Positions 1 to 9,070 of a stretch of DNA of 64,000 nt are shown in pieces. The translations under genes and the position numbers were made by a program. The notes beneath the pieces were generated by a model that was not told where the DNA came from, searched no databases, and saw only the letters and a list, made by a program, of their open reading frames with translations. The DNA lies in NCBI RefSeq assembly GCF_030464885.1, contig NZ_JALPRJ010000035.1, positions 31,288 to 95,287 on the forward strand, in the 5' to 3' direction. Source of the DNA: Caballeronia sp. SEWSISQ10-4 2 (lineage in GTDB: Bacteria; Pseudomonadota; Gammaproteobacteria; Burkholderiales; Burkholderiaceae). The first letter of the stretch is position 1, and the number at the start of each line of letters is the position of its first letter.

Positions 1-1
1 C

Positions 2-58
2 AGCGTTGAATGTTTTGCGATCGATCGGCAGGGGCGCATCGTGGGGGCCGCGCAATGA
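2..58 (+). CDS. C-terminal fragment of upstream cobalamin-cluster gene
   Basis: An open frame enters from the left edge and reads SVECFAIDRQGRIVGAAQ before a TGA stop at 56-58. That stop overlaps the cobK start as ATGA, which is typical of translationally coupled operon genes. The short tail resembles the end of a cobalt-precorrin-5B methyltransferase (CbiD), a common neighbour of cobK, but 18 residues are too few to be sure. Seen: frame, stop and overlap. Inferred: identity. Confidence 0.5.
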   Translation, partial: SVECFAIDRQGRIVGAAQ

Positions 59-807
59 AACGGGTCTTGCTGTTGGGCGGCACCGGCGACGCATTGACCA
101 TTGCGCGACGTCTCGGTCCTGATCATGTTTATAGCCTCGCCGGACTGGGCCGCATGCCGGGCGATTTCGCGTGCAGCGTGCGTGTGGGCGGCTTTGGTGG
201 GGTAGAAGGGTTGAAGACGTTTCTTGAAGCGGAGTCGATCGGCTTGATCGTCGATGCAACACATCCTTACGCGGCGCAAATGAGCCGTCACGCGAGTGCT
301 GCTGGCGCGCTTAAGAGCGTTGAATGCTGGGCGCTTCGGCGCGCACCGTGGCAACCGCAAGCCGGAGACGATTGGCGCGAAGCTGCGGATTTTGCGGATA
401 TCCTCCACCTCATCGCACCTTACAAGCACCCGCTCTGGACGCTGGGCCGTGAACCGCTTGCGCATCTTGACGAGATTCCGACGTCGCAAAACTGGACCAT
501 TCGTTGCCTCGACCCGCATCCCGGCAACGCGCGTGCGACGATCATCGCCGCGCGTGGACCGTTCACGCTCGATGGCGAACGCGCGCTCTTCAATGCACAG
601 CAAACCGATGTCGTCATCAGCAAGAACAGCGGCGGCGCTGCGACCGAGGCGAAACTTGCGGTCGCGCGGGAACGATGTTTGCCTGTAGTCATGCTGCAGC
701 GACCGCACTTGCCTCAAGTCGAGCGCGAATTTTTCGACAGAAGCTCGCTTCTGAACGCACTTGAAGCATGGCTCCATCCGCATCCACTTTTCGATAAAAC
801 CCCTTAA
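55..807 (+). CDS. cobK: Precorrin-6A reductase
   Basis: This 250-residue protein probably reduces the macrocycle of precorrin-6A (or cobalt-precorrin-6A) with NADPH in cobalamin synthesis, in the cytosol. It starts MKRVLLLGGTGDA, a glycine-rich nucleotide-binding start, and has the family motifs DATHPYA near residue 65 and KNSGG near residue 195. A longer frame begins at position 10, but the ATG at 55 is preferred because it overlaps the previous stop as ATGA and gives the normal family length. The stop abuts the cobM start with no gap, so the genes are one operon. Confidence 0.93.
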   Translation: MKRVLLLGGTGDALTIARRLGPDHVYSLAGLGRMPGDFACSVRVGGFGGVEGLKTFLEAESIGLIVDATHPYAAQMSRHASAAGALKSVECWALRRAPWQPQAGDDWREAADFADILHLIAPYKHPLWTLGREPLAHLDEIPTSQNWTIRCLDPHPGNARATIIAARGPFTLDGERALFNAQQTDVVISKNSGGAATEAKLAVARERCLPVVMLQRPHLPQVEREFFDRSSLLNALEAWLHPHPLFDKTP

Positions 808-1536
808 ATGACGGTCTATTTCATTGGCGCTGGACCCGGAGATCCCGAACTCATCACGGTGAAAGGGCAGCGCCTCATTCGTACGTCCCCGGTCATCCTG
901 TATGCCGGATCGCTCGTGCCGGCAGCAGTGTTGAGCGGACATCGTGCGCAAAGCGTGGTGAATACGGCGGATCTTCACCTCGATGAAATCGTCGCATTGC
1001 TCGAATCCGCGCACGCTAAGGGGCAAGACGTTGCGCGAGTGCATTCCGGCGATCCGTCGCTGTATGGCGCGATTGGTGAGCAGATCCGGCGTCTGAATAC
1101 GCTCGGGATACCGTATGAAATCGTACCTGGCGTGACGGCTGCGGCGGCATCGGCGGCTTCACTCGGATGTGAATTCACGTTGCCGGGTATCTCCCAAACC
1201 GTGATCCTCACGCGCTTCGCCACGAAGACGTCGATGCCCGAAGGCGAACAACTCGCCGATCTCGCTCGCCACCGCGCGACCATGGCGATTCACCTTGGCG
1301 TGCGTCATATCGAACGGATCGTCGCGGACCTGATTCCGCATTACGGCGCGCAGTGTCCAGCGGCCGTGATCTTCCGGGCAAGCTGGCCCGACGAAGAAAA
1401 AGTGCTGGGCACGCTCGCCGATATCGCGGGAAAAGTGCTTGAAAAGGGCATCGAAAGGACTGCGCTGATCGTAGTCGGGTATGTGCTGAATGCGGAAGGT
1501 TTCACCGATTCATCGCTTTATCGCAAGCCATTCTGA
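808..1536 (+). CDS. cobM: Precorrin-4 C11-methyltransferase
   Basis: A 242-residue SAM-dependent tetrapyrrole methylase of the CobM/CbiF type, which methylates C11 of precorrin-4 during corrin ring formation. The N-terminus has the SAM-binding loop YFIGAGPGDPELITVKG. The second family motif, HSGDPSLYGAIGEQ, lies near residues 80-93, and an EIVPGVTAAAASAASLG stretch follows. It begins directly after the cobK stop, so the two are co-transcribed. Length and motif order are normal for the family. Confidence 0.95.
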   Translation: MTVYFIGAGPGDPELITVKGQRLIRTSPVILYAGSLVPAAVLSGHRAQSVVNTADLHLDEIVALLESAHAKGQDVARVHSGDPSLYGAIGEQIRRLNTLGIPYEIVPGVTAAAASAASLGCEFTLPGISQTVILTRFATKTSMPEGEQLADLARHRATMAIHLGVRHIERIVADLIPHYGAQCPAAVIFRASWPDEEKVLGTLADIAGKVLEKGIERTALIVVGYVLNAEGFTDSSLYRKPF

Positions 1537-1546
1537 CGCTTCGCCG

Positions 1547-1942
1547 ATGCGCGATCTCGATACCGTCTTCAGCGCCTTGTCGCATTCGAACTTCCGCAAA
1601 CGCTTCCGTCTCGGTGCGCGTGAGGAAGCCTATTTGCGCGAGCACGGTATGACGGAGGTGATCGGCCATGCGCGCGAACTAATCACGCGCCGGCTTGCAC
1701 CGGAACAACCGCCGAACGACGGCAAGCAGACGCCGTTTCGCGGCCATCCCGTGTTTATCGCGCAGCACGCCACGGCAACGTGCTGCCGGAGTTGCCTCGC
1801 CAAGTGGCATGGCATAGAGGCGGGAAAACACCTGGACGATGACGAACGGGACCACGTCGTGCAGGCCATCGAACGCTGGCTGAAGGCACAAGAAGTCGTA
1901 GGCGCCGATAAACCGCCACGTCAGCCCGATTTGCCATTCTGA
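1547..1942 (+). CDS. DUF4186 family protein
   Basis: A 131-residue small soluble protein of unknown function. It matches my memory of the DUF4186 family: F(R)xRFxL near the start, then RRLAPEQPPNDGKQTPFRGHP, then HATATCCRSCLAKWHGI, which contains a CCxxC cysteine cluster and histidines that may bind metal. The frame is open from 1490, inside cobM, but the ATG at 1547 lies ten bases after the cobM stop and gives the usual family start. It is probably the last gene of the cobalamin operon, though nothing ties it to corrin chemistry. Confidence 0.8.
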   Translation: MRDLDTVFSALSHSNFRKRFRLGAREEAYLREHGMTEVIGHARELITRRLAPEQPPNDGKQTPFRGHPVFIAQHATATCCRSCLAKWHGIEAGKHLDDDERDHVVQAIERWLKAQEVVGADKPPRQPDLPF

Positions 1943-1951
1943 CAAAAAAAA

Positions 1952-1978
1952 CGCCGCGCGGTTTTGAGCCGCGCGGCG
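1952..1978 (-). terminator. Rho-independent terminator after terC
   Basis: A perfect 10-bp stem (CGCCGCGCGG with CCGCGCGGCG) around a 7-base loop is preceded on the plus strand by eight A residues. Read on the minus strand it is a hairpin followed by a U tract, so it ends the terC transcript. It may also stop the convergent cobalamin operon, since the two gene ends face each other here. Confidence 0.85.
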
Positions 1979-1997
1979 TGATTGACTTATCGCGCCA

Positions 1998-2744
1998 TCA
2001 TTCTAAAGCGCGCTTCTTTTTAGCCCTTCGCGACAACATATTCAATCCCTCGACCAAGGCCGAGAACGCCATCGCCGCGTAGATGTAGCCCTTGGGCACG
2101 TGCGATCCGAACCCTTCGGCGACCAGCGTCATCCCGATCACAAGCAGGAAGCCGAGCGCGAGCATCACGACAGTCGGGTTCCTTTCGATAAAGCGCGACA
2201 GCGGTCCCGCCGCGAACATCATCACCGACACCGCGCCGATCACCGCGACAAACATGATGGGAATGTGCTCGGTCATGCCCACGGCGGTCACGATGCTGTC
2301 GATGGAAAACACAAGATCGAGCACCAAAATCTGGCCGATCGCGGACCACGGCGTGAGCGTGGACGTCTTCGCAGCGCCGCTGCCATTGCCTTCGCCTTCA
2401 CTCGATACGTGGTGATGGATCTCGGTAGTCGCCTTCCAGACCAGGAATGCACCGCCGGCGATGAGGATCAGGTCGCGCCACGAGAAGTCGTGTCCGAACG
2501 CGGTGAAGATCGGCGCGGTCAGGCGCACGATCAACGCAACCGTGCCGAGCAGCCCAAGCCGCATGAGCAATGCCAGTCCAATGCCGAGCCGCTGCGTGCG
2601 TGCACGGTGCGCTTCGGGCAATTTGTTCGTCAGAATGGAGATGAAGATCAGGTTGTCGATGCCGAGCACGACTTCCATGACAAGGAGCGTCGCCAGTGCG
2701 GCCCACGCGCCGGGGTCGCTTGCTAATGCAACTAGATAGTCCAT
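1998..2744 (-). CDS. TerC family integral membrane protein
   Basis: A 248-residue inner-membrane protein with about seven hydrophobic segments. The two acidic signatures of the TerC family are present: EVVLGIDNLIFISIL near residues 24-38 and VFSIDSIVTAVGM near residues 150-162. TerC-like proteins are linked to tellurite resistance or to metal, especially manganese, export at protein-secretion sites. The ATG at 2744 is used because the only upstream extension starts from a TTG. It stands alone, with a strong terminator just downstream. The substrate cannot be read from the sequence. Confidence 0.88.
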   Translation of the reverse strand: MDYLVALASDPGAWAALATLLVMEVVLGIDNLIFISILTNKLPEAHRARTQRLGIGLALLMRLGLLGTVALIVRLTAPIFTAFGHDFSWRDLILIAGGAFLVWKATTEIHHHVSSEGEGNGSGAAKTSTLTPWSAIGQILVLDLVFSIDSIVTAVGMTEHIPIMFVAVIGAVSVMMFAAGPLSRFIERNPTVVMLALGFLLVIGMTLVAEGFGSHVPKGYIYAAMAFSALVEGLNMLSRRAKKKRALE

Positions 2745-3030
2745 GAGATCCGAGGGTCTTGGGGAAGTGGGAGACAACAGGTAAGGCGCCTACGCGGCGG
2801 CCGTTCGCGATGATACGTGACACGCAAAGCAAAAATGTAAGCTTAATGAAATAATTGAGAGCGATGCCGCGCCAAAAAGTTCGCCGGACGGATTTTCGAT
2901 GTCGACATGCCCGCCAAAATGGTGCGCCGCGCAAATACGGGTAAACTCTAGTGTCGAGCGCCGTTACTTTAGCCGACCCGGCGCCTTCAACTTTCGCTGC
3001 CCGATTCCGGCAGTCGCTTTCGGGTTTCGC

Positions 3031-4158
3031 ATGCAGGGAAAATCGCAACGCCTGGTCGAACTGGACTTTTTTCGTGGCCTCGTGCTGCTGGTGATCGTGG
3101 TCGATCATATTGGCGGCAGCATGCTTTCCCGCGTGACGCTGCACGCATTCGCCCTCAATGACGCCGCCGAAGTCTTCGTGTTTCTCGGCGGTTTCGCCAC
3201 CGCGACGGCCTACGCTTCCGTGGCCGCCCGCCGCTCCGAATCTGCTGCCCGGGCGCGGTTTTTCCGCCGCGCGATCGAGATCTACCGCGCGTTTTTGGTC
3301 ACCGCCGTCCTGATGCTGGCGACAAGTTTCATGCTGCGGCCATTTTTCGGCAGCGCGCCGAATCTGGTGACCTCGGATCTCGACAGCTTTCTCGCCACGC
3401 CGTTCACCGCCATCGCCGACGTACTGCTCCTGCGCCGTCAGCCGTATCTTTCTTCCGTCCTGCCCATGTACGCGTTCTTCGCGCTGGCCGTGCCGCTGGT
3501 CATTCCGCTCGCACGCAGCAAGCCGTGGATTCTGCTTGGTGGAAGCGTCGCGCTGTGGGCGGTCGCGGCGCCGCTCGCCGAATATCTGCCGTCGGCGGAA
3601 GATTTGCTGTGGGACTTCAATCCCGCCGCGTGGCAGTTGATGTTCGTACTCGGCGTGCTTGCGTGCTGCCAACCCATCTATCGGCGTGTGAGTTCGCACC
3701 GATTCGGCTGGGTAGTGAGCGTCGCCGCACTTGGGATTGTCGCGGGCATGGCGTACTACAAATTGCTCTTGCTTCCCACTTCCCTCGATGGCGATTTCAA
3801 GCGCAATCTGGCCGGCGTGCGGATCGTGAATTTTTTGGCAATCGCGTGGCTTGCAAGCGACCTGGCGCGTCGCGGAGTGGTGAAGCAGATTGCGCAACGC
3901 TTGCCGTGGGTCGGAGCGGTTGGCCGCGATGGACTCGTATGTTTCGTGGCGGGCGCGATGATTTCGCTGATCGTCGATTCGGTGTTGTACACGCTGACCG
4001 ATGGTTTTCTCGACGTCCCGCTGGGTTTCGCCGCCGATATCGTTGCGTTGGGTCTGTTGCTCGCGATTCCACATCGCCAGCGCGTATTCGGTGCGATGGG
4101 TTTGGGATCGGTTGCGGCTATTGCGAAGACAGAAGGGGAGCGTCGTGCGACTCGATGA
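3031..4158 (+). CDS. OpgC-type membrane acyltransferase
   Basis: A 375-residue polytopic membrane protein that begins MQGKSQRLVELDFFRG followed by a hydrophobic helix with VVDHIGGSML. This is the start typical of OpgC, the O-acyl (succinyl) transferase that decorates osmoregulated periplasmic glucans. About ten hydrophobic segments follow. The frame is open upstream to 2899, but that stretch is not family-like, so the ATG at 3031 was chosen; no clear Shine-Dalgarno sequence precedes it. No opgG or opgH lies nearby, so the glucan role is inferred from the family only. Confidence 0.8.
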   Translation: MQGKSQRLVELDFFRGLVLLVIVVDHIGGSMLSRVTLHAFALNDAAEVFVFLGGFATATAYASVAARRSESAARARFFRRAIEIYRAFLVTAVLMLATSFMLRPFFGSAPNLVTSDLDSFLATPFTAIADVLLLRRQPYLSSVLPMYAFFALAVPLVIPLARSKPWILLGGSVALWAVAAPLAEYLPSAEDLLWDFNPAAWQLMFVLGVLACCQPIYRRVSSHRFGWVVSVAALGIVAGMAYYKLLLLPTSLDGDFKRNLAGVRIVNFLAIAWLASDLARRGVVKQIAQRLPWVGAVGRDGLVCFVAGAMISLIVDSVLYTLTDGFLDVPLGFAADIVALGLLLAIPHRQRVFGAMGLGSVAAIAKTEGERRATR

Positions 4159-4252
4159 ATGACGTTTTATGAAAGAGCAAAAAATGCGACTAACGGTCTG
4201 CGTTTTCTGCGTCCAGGAGCTATATCGGCGAGCGCTTGATCAAGCTTGAACG

Positions 4253-4268
4253 AAAAGCCGGCTTGCAG
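4253..4268. repeat. 16-bp repeat AAAAGCCGGCTTGCAG, copy 1
   Basis: An exact copy of this 16-mer also occurs at 43222-43237. Its core AAGCCGGCTT is self-complementary, so it may be part of a small hairpin. Both copies are intergenic. Confidence 0.4.
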
Positions 4269-4290
4269 AAAAGCCTCGCCCGATTACGGC

Positions 4291-5094
4291 CTAATCCGCC
4301 TCGATAGAACCCAAGTCCGCCGAAGGCAACAACGCATCGCTATCGTCTTTGAGTTTCACGCCCGTCAGCTTCAAACGTGTTGCTTCGGTCAACAGGTAAT
4401 GCAGCTTGAACGCGGCCGAATCGTAGGGAAGACCTTCGGGCCGCACGTTCGAAATACAGTTGCGCTCCGCATCGCTTTTGCCCAAACGCGGCTCGTACGT
4501 CAGGTAGATGCCGAGACTATCGGGGGAACTCAAACCCGGCCGTTCACCAATCAGCATCACCACGATCCGCGCCCGTAAAAGCTCACCGATACCATCGCCG
4601 AGTGCCACTCGTGCCTGCCGCGCGACGACGATCGGACCGATGCTTACGCCCGCCAGCTTCGTGCGCATCCGTTCGAGCAGCGGTACTGCATGACCCGTAG
4701 CGGCATAGGCGGATAAACCATCGGCGACCACAAATACGACATCGAACGCAGCGGGCGCGGAAGCCGCATAGTCGCGCAGCCGCGCCGTACTTTCATCGTT
4801 CAGTGTTCGGCCCAGATCGGGGCGCCGCAGATAATGATCGCGATCGGGCGCGGCGCTTTCTACATCGAGCGTATCGAAACCGGACGCACGCAATGCGGCG
4901 TGCAGCGCGGCCACATCGAGCGGTTGATGCACGGCGTCGCGGGCTTGCGCGTGCGAAAGATTAAACGCGAGCAGCGGCGCCGTCGGCAAGCTGCTGCCCG
5001 CGCGGCCCAGCGCAATGCGTGCGTTCGTAAAACGGCGCAATGCGTCCCATGGGTTGGTGCTGACGGAAGACGGGGAATCGTCGAAATCGGCCAT
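4291..5094 (-). CDS. eutC: Ethanolamine ammonia-lyase small subunit
   Basis: A 267-residue light chain of the adenosylcobalamin-dependent lyase that splits ethanolamine into acetaldehyde and ammonia. Family features include the N-terminal NPWDALRRFTNARIALGRAG, the block RRPDLGRTL near residue 90 and the C-terminal GERPGLSSPDSLGIYLTYEPR. An upstream in-frame ATG lies at 5109, but 5094 is preferred: it overlaps the eutB stop by one base (TAATG) and has GGATGAG before it. It forms a two-gene operon with eutB. Confidence 0.95.
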   Translation of the reverse strand: MADFDDSPSSVSTNPWDALRRFTNARIALGRAGSSLPTAPLLAFNLSHAQARDAVHQPLDVAALHAALRASGFDTLDVESAAPDRDHYLRRPDLGRTLNDESTARLRDYAASAPAAFDVVFVVADGLSAYAATGHAVPLLERMRTKLAGVSIGPIVVARQARVALGDGIGELLRARIVVMLIGERPGLSSPDSLGIYLTYEPRLGKSDAERNCISNVRPEGLPYDSAAFKLHYLLTEATRLKLTGVKLKDDSDALLPSADLGSIEAD

Positions 5095-6473
5095 TACGCG
5101 CTCATCCATTCAAGCAGTGGTTGCGGTGCGGACTGGTTCAGCAAGGCGCCGCGCGGATCGACGATTCGCATCGACTCAAGCCATGCCTCGAACTCCGGCG
5201 CACGGCGCAGGCCGAGCACGTTGCGTACATACAGTGCGTCGTGGAATGACGTGCTTTGATAGTTGAGCATGACGTCGTCGGCGCCGGGAATGCCCATGAT
5301 GAAGTTGACGTTGGCCACACCCAGCAGCGTGAGCAGGTTGTCCATGTCGTCCTGATCGGCTTCGGCGTGGTTCGTATAGCAGATGTCGCAGCCCATGGGT
5401 ACGCCGAGCAGCTTGCCGCAGAAATGGTCTTCAAGCCCGGCGCGAATGATCTGCCTTCCATCGTACAAATACTCGGGACCGATGAAACCAACCACCGTAT
5501 TGACCAGCAGCGGGCTGAACTTGCGCGCAACCGCGTAAGCGCGCACTTCACAGGTCTGCTGATCGACGCCGTGATGCGCGTTGGCGGACAACGCGCTGCC
5601 CTGGCCCGTTTCGAAATACATCAGATCGGTGCCAACGGTGCCGCGTTTCAGCGACAACCCCGCCTCGTGCGCCTCCTTGAGCAGCGGCAGCGATACGCCG
5701 AAACTGCTGTTCGCTTTCTCGGTACCGGCAATCGACTGGAACACGAGATCGACAGGCGCACCTTTCTCGATTGCAGCGATGGTATTGGTCACATGCGTGA
5801 GCACGCACGATTGCGTCGGCACTTCGTAGCGTTGCCGGAAGTCGTCGATCATCACGAGCAGTGTCGTGATCGCGCTCAACGAATCCGATGCCGGATTGAT
5901 GCCGATCACCGCATCGCCGCAGCCGTACATGAGGCCGTCGAGCATGGAGGCGGCGATGCCCTTGACGTCGTCGGTGGGATGGTTCGGCTGCAGGCGCACC
6001 GACAGATGTCCAGGCAAGCCGATGGTGTTGCGAAAGCGCGTGATCACGGGCCGTTTCTTCGCCGCGAGAATCAGGTCCTGGTTGCGCATGAGCTTCGATA
6101 CCGCCGCGACCATCTCCGGCGTCAGTCCCGGCGTAACGCGGATCAGCGCAGCGGAATCGGTGGTGTCGGCGAGCAGCCAGTTGCGGAAATCGCCCACGGT
6201 AAGATGCGAAATCTCGGCGAAAGCCTGTGAAGAATGATCGTCGATGATGAGCCGCGTGACCTCATCGCTTTCGTACGGGATCACGACTTCGTTGAGGAAA
6301 GTGCGCAGCGGCACTTGCGCCAGCGCCATCTTCGCCGCCACGCGCTCCTCCTCGGTGTCTGCCGTCACCCCCGCGAGCTGGTCGCCGGAGCGCTGCGGAC
6401 TGGCCTTCGCCAGCAGCGTTTTCAGGTCGTCGAAGCGGTAGGTCCGGTGACCGATGGTTTCGTTATAGCTCAT
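5094..6473 (-). CDS. eutB: Ethanolamine ammonia-lyase large subunit
   Basis: A 459-residue heavy chain of ethanolamine ammonia-lyase, a TIM-barrel that binds substrate and adenosylcobalamin. It has the standard start MSYNETIGHRTYRFDDLKTL and family blocks such as GINPASDS near residue 190 and YFETGQGSALSANAHHG near residue 290. The ATG at 6473 has AAGGAT upstream; the extension to 6533 is not conserved-looking. No microcompartment shell genes, eutA reactivase or ethanolamine permease lie beside it. Cobalamin synthesis genes lie about 4 kb away, which fits the cofactor need. Confidence 0.96.
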   Translation of the reverse strand: MSYNETIGHRTYRFDDLKTLLAKASPQRSGDQLAGVTADTEEERVAAKMALAQVPLRTFLNEVVIPYESDEVTRLIIDDHSSQAFAEISHLTVGDFRNWLLADTTDSAALIRVTPGLTPEMVAAVSKLMRNQDLILAAKKRPVITRFRNTIGLPGHLSVRLQPNHPTDDVKGIAASMLDGLMYGCGDAVIGINPASDSLSAITTLLVMIDDFRQRYEVPTQSCVLTHVTNTIAAIEKGAPVDLVFQSIAGTEKANSSFGVSLPLLKEAHEAGLSLKRGTVGTDLMYFETGQGSALSANAHHGVDQQTCEVRAYAVARKFSPLLVNTVVGFIGPEYLYDGRQIIRAGLEDHFCGKLLGVPMGCDICYTNHAEADQDDMDNLLTLLGVANVNFIMGIPGADDVMLNYQSTSFHDALYVRNVLGLRRAPEFEAWLESMRIVDPRGALLNQSAPQPLLEWMSA

Positions 6474-6756
6474 CGCGTGATCCTTGTTCCAAGGCTTCTC
6501 CAGAGACTTATTCTGCGCCTGCCCGCCGGGCAACGCATCCTGTCAACGTCTTGAGCGAGCTGAATTCAAGCGTCGACCTCGAAGTATGCGGTGAAACGGT
6601 AAAGAGCCAAAAATGCAGGAACGTTAATTTGAATCGAATGGGGCGCTGTGTTCGTGCTTATTGCCTGCCTCGACGGCATTTTGGGTGCGCCACCGCCCAT
6701 TTTCGCGCGTGCGATAATCCCGTTCTTCCCATCCGGGCACTTTTGCGCGCCGCACC

Positions 6757-7842
6757 TTGAAAAACCTGCTTGTTCCCCTCGATCGCCTGGCCGATTTCGA
6801 CGAGATTGTCGATGTCCGCACGCCGCTCGAATTTGCCGATGACCACATCCCGGGCGCGCTCAACGCCCCTGTGCTGAGCAACGAAGAGCGGGTGCTGGTC
6901 GGCACGATGTACAAGCAGGTGTCGCCGTTCGAGGCCACCCGCGTGGGCGCGGCGCTCGTCGCGCGCAATCTCGCACAGCACCTCGACACAACCTTTGCCG
7001 ATCGGCCGCGCAACTGGCGGCCGCTGATTTATTGCTGGCGCGGCGGCAACCGGTCCGGTTCCGTCACCGCGATGTTCAACATGATCGGCTGGCAAGCGCG
7101 GCAACTGGAAGGCGGGTACAAAAGTTACCGGCGCGCAACTCTCGATACGCTCGACCATCTGCCGGCCACGTTCCGCTATATCGCACTGACGGGCCCCACC
7201 GGCAGCGGCAAAACGCGCCTGCTGCACGCGTTGCACGAGGCCGGCGCGCAGACGCTGGATCTGGAACACCTGGCGGCGCATCGCGGTTCGCTGCTCGGCG
7301 CGTTGCCGGGCGAGCCGCAACCGTCGCAGAAATGGTTCGACACGCTGCTGGTCGGCACGCTACGCGGCTTCGATTCGGCGCTGCCGGTGTTCGTCGAAGC
7401 GGAGAGCCGGCGGATCGGCGCAATTTCCTTGCCGCTGGCGCTGCTGGAGTCGTTTCATCGCGGCGCGTGTGTCGAGGTCGAAGCAAGCCGCGAGGATCGC
7501 GCAACGTTTCTGCTGCACGATTACGCGCATCTTTTCCATCATCCCGTGTCGTTCAAGCAGCAGTTGTCGAAGCTGGTCGGCCTGCATAGCCGCGAGCGGG
7601 TGAGCGGCTGGCATGCGTTGATCGACCAGGGCCGGGAAGCGGAGCTTGCCCGCGAACTCATCGACCTGCACTACGATCCGGCCTACGCGCGCAGCAGCCG
7701 TCAGAATTTCAGCGAATTGCCGCACGCTACGCACATGCTGTTCCGGCCGAACGACGCCGACGTGATCGAGCAGGCAAGGGCGCTGCTGGCACGGCTCGAC
7801 GCTTCCCGTGCCGCCGAAACGCCGCCTGTCACGTCGGCCTGA
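6757..7842 (+). CDS. selU: tRNA 2-selenouridine synthase
   Basis: A 361-residue cytosolic enzyme that replaces the sulfur of 2-thiouridine at tRNA wobble position 34 with selenium from selenophosphate, via a geranylated intermediate. An N-terminal rhodanese domain carries the catalytic cysteine in YCWRGGNRSG (C93), and a P-loop GPTGSGKT follows at residues 146-153. The start is a TTG at 6757; no ATG fits and no clear Shine-Dalgarno sequence is visible, so the exact start is uncertain. The next gene, a permease, begins 34 bases downstream in the same direction. Confidence 0.93.
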   Translation: MKNLLVPLDRLADFDEIVDVRTPLEFADDHIPGALNAPVLSNEERVLVGTMYKQVSPFEATRVGAALVARNLAQHLDTTFADRPRNWRPLIYCWRGGNRSGSVTAMFNMIGWQARQLEGGYKSYRRATLDTLDHLPATFRYIALTGPTGSGKTRLLHALHEAGAQTLDLEHLAAHRGSLLGALPGEPQPSQKWFDTLLVGTLRGFDSALPVFVEAESRRIGAISLPLALLESFHRGACVEVEASREDRATFLLHDYAHLFHHPVSFKQQLSKLVGLHSRERVSGWHALIDQGREAELARELIDLHYDPAYARSSRQNFSELPHATHMLFRPNDADVIEQARALLARLDASRAAETPPVTSA

Positions 7843-7876
7843 CCCGTTTTCATCCCGATAAAAACTACCCAAGACC

Positions 7877-8932
7877 ATGCAATCCACTCTTCGACAACCG
7901 CGCGTCGCGCTTGGCTGGATCACATTCCTGCTGATCGCGGTCGTCGGTCTTTTCTACGTCAAATGGTTTCCGTACTACAACCGCGCGTTCATCGCGGCCA
8001 GTCAGCATTCCATCGGCAAATCGATACTGATGGGCACCGCCGCGAGCGCGCCCGCGCCGTCGTGGCAGGCCGCCATCGACTACGCCTTTGCTTACGGCAA
8101 GGCGATCTGGCAAGCGATGGTGCTCGGGCTTTTGCTCGGCTCGGCGGTGCAGGCGCTGATTCCACCGCAATGGGTGGCGCGGGCGCTGGGCAGGAGCGGC
8201 TTTGGCAGCGTGGTGAACGGTGGCCTGATGTCATTGCCCGGCATGATGTGCACGTGCTGCGCAGCGCCGGTCGTGGCCGGTCTGCGGGCGCGTCAGGCGG
8301 CGCCGGGCGCCGCTGTCGCATTCTGGCTCGGCAACACCGTGCTCAATCCGGCCACGCTGATTTTCATGGGCTTTGTGCTCGGCTGGCAGTGGATGGGATT
8401 GCGGCTCGCCCTGGGCGTGCTGATGGTGTTTGGTCTCGGCTACGCGGTGAACCGGATGGTGACTCCGAAGGAAGCGGAAGCGTCGCGCAGCGCGATGGCG
8501 AAGCTGGTTACCGCGGAAGATCCGGGCACTGCATTCACTCGCTGGGTCCGGATTCTCGGGCGCATGACAATCCGGCTGGTGCCTGAGTACATCGTGCTGG
8601 TGCTGGTGCTCGGGGCGGCGCGGGCTTGGTTGTTTCCGCATATCGGTCCGAATATCGACAATAGCGTGCTGTGGATCGTCGGTCTCGCCATCGCCGGGAC
8701 GTTGTTCGTGATCCCGACAGCGGGCGAGGTGCCGATCATCCAGGCAATGTTGTCCCTCGGTATGTCGGCCGGTCCCGCAGGCGCGTTGCTGATGACGCTG
8801 CCGCCGATCAGCCTGCCATCGGTCGCCATGCTCGGCCGATCTTTTCCGCCGCGCGTGCTGACAGTGGTGGCGGTTGCCGTGGTGGGCTTTGGGATTGTCG
8901 CGGGGTTGCTTGCGGTGGCGCTGGGGTTCTGA
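7877..8932 (+). CDS. PF03773-type (ArsP-like) permease
   Basis: A 351-residue inner-membrane protein with about eight to ten helices in two related halves. The first half carries GMMCTCCAAPVVAGLRA near residue 125, with three cysteines in the position where ArsP-type permeases have their metalloid-binding cysteines. The second half has PTAGEVPIIQAML near residue 280. Family members export organoarsenicals or are uncharacterised. It follows selU by 34 bases and ends in a strong terminator, so it is probably the second gene of that operon. Substrate unknown. Confidence 0.75.
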   Translation: MQSTLRQPRVALGWITFLLIAVVGLFYVKWFPYYNRAFIAASQHSIGKSILMGTAASAPAPSWQAAIDYAFAYGKAIWQAMVLGLLLGSAVQALIPPQWVARALGRSGFGSVVNGGLMSLPGMMCTCCAAPVVAGLRARQAAPGAAVAFWLGNTVLNPATLIFMGFVLGWQWMGLRLALGVLMVFGLGYAVNRMVTPKEAEASRSAMAKLVTAEDPGTAFTRWVRILGRMTIRLVPEYIVLVLVLGAARAWLFPHIGPNIDNSVLWIVGLAIAGTLFVIPTAGEVPIIQAMLSLGMSAGPAGALLMTLPPISLPSVAMLGRSFPPRVLTVVAVAVVGFGIVAGLLAVALGF

Positions 8933-8964
8933 CGAACGATCGCAATAGGCGAGAGTTCAAGAAA

Positions 8965-9001
8965 GAGGCCGTTCCAACGTGAGTTGGAACGGCCTCTTTT
9001 T
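8965..9001 (+). terminator. Rho-independent terminator after the permease
   Basis: A perfect 14-bp stem (GAGGCCGTTCCAAC with its complement) around a GTGA loop is followed by five T residues. It ends the selU-permease operon. Confidence 0.93.
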
Positions 9002-9070
9002 CGTGTGCGTGGGCGGCTTATCGCGGTGTCGAGTGCGTACCTGATTCGAACGGGCACGCTTTCGCGCGCC

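Noticed and set aside
2398..4074. A 558-residue minus-strand frame across terC and the OpgC-like gene
   Set aside because: Composition is Arg/Gln/His-rich with no hydrophobic or catalytic pattern, and it is antisense to a good membrane protein.
5094..6473. A eut bacterial microcompartment locus
   Set aside because: Only eutB and eutC are present; no shell, reactivase or aldehyde dehydrogenase genes flank them.
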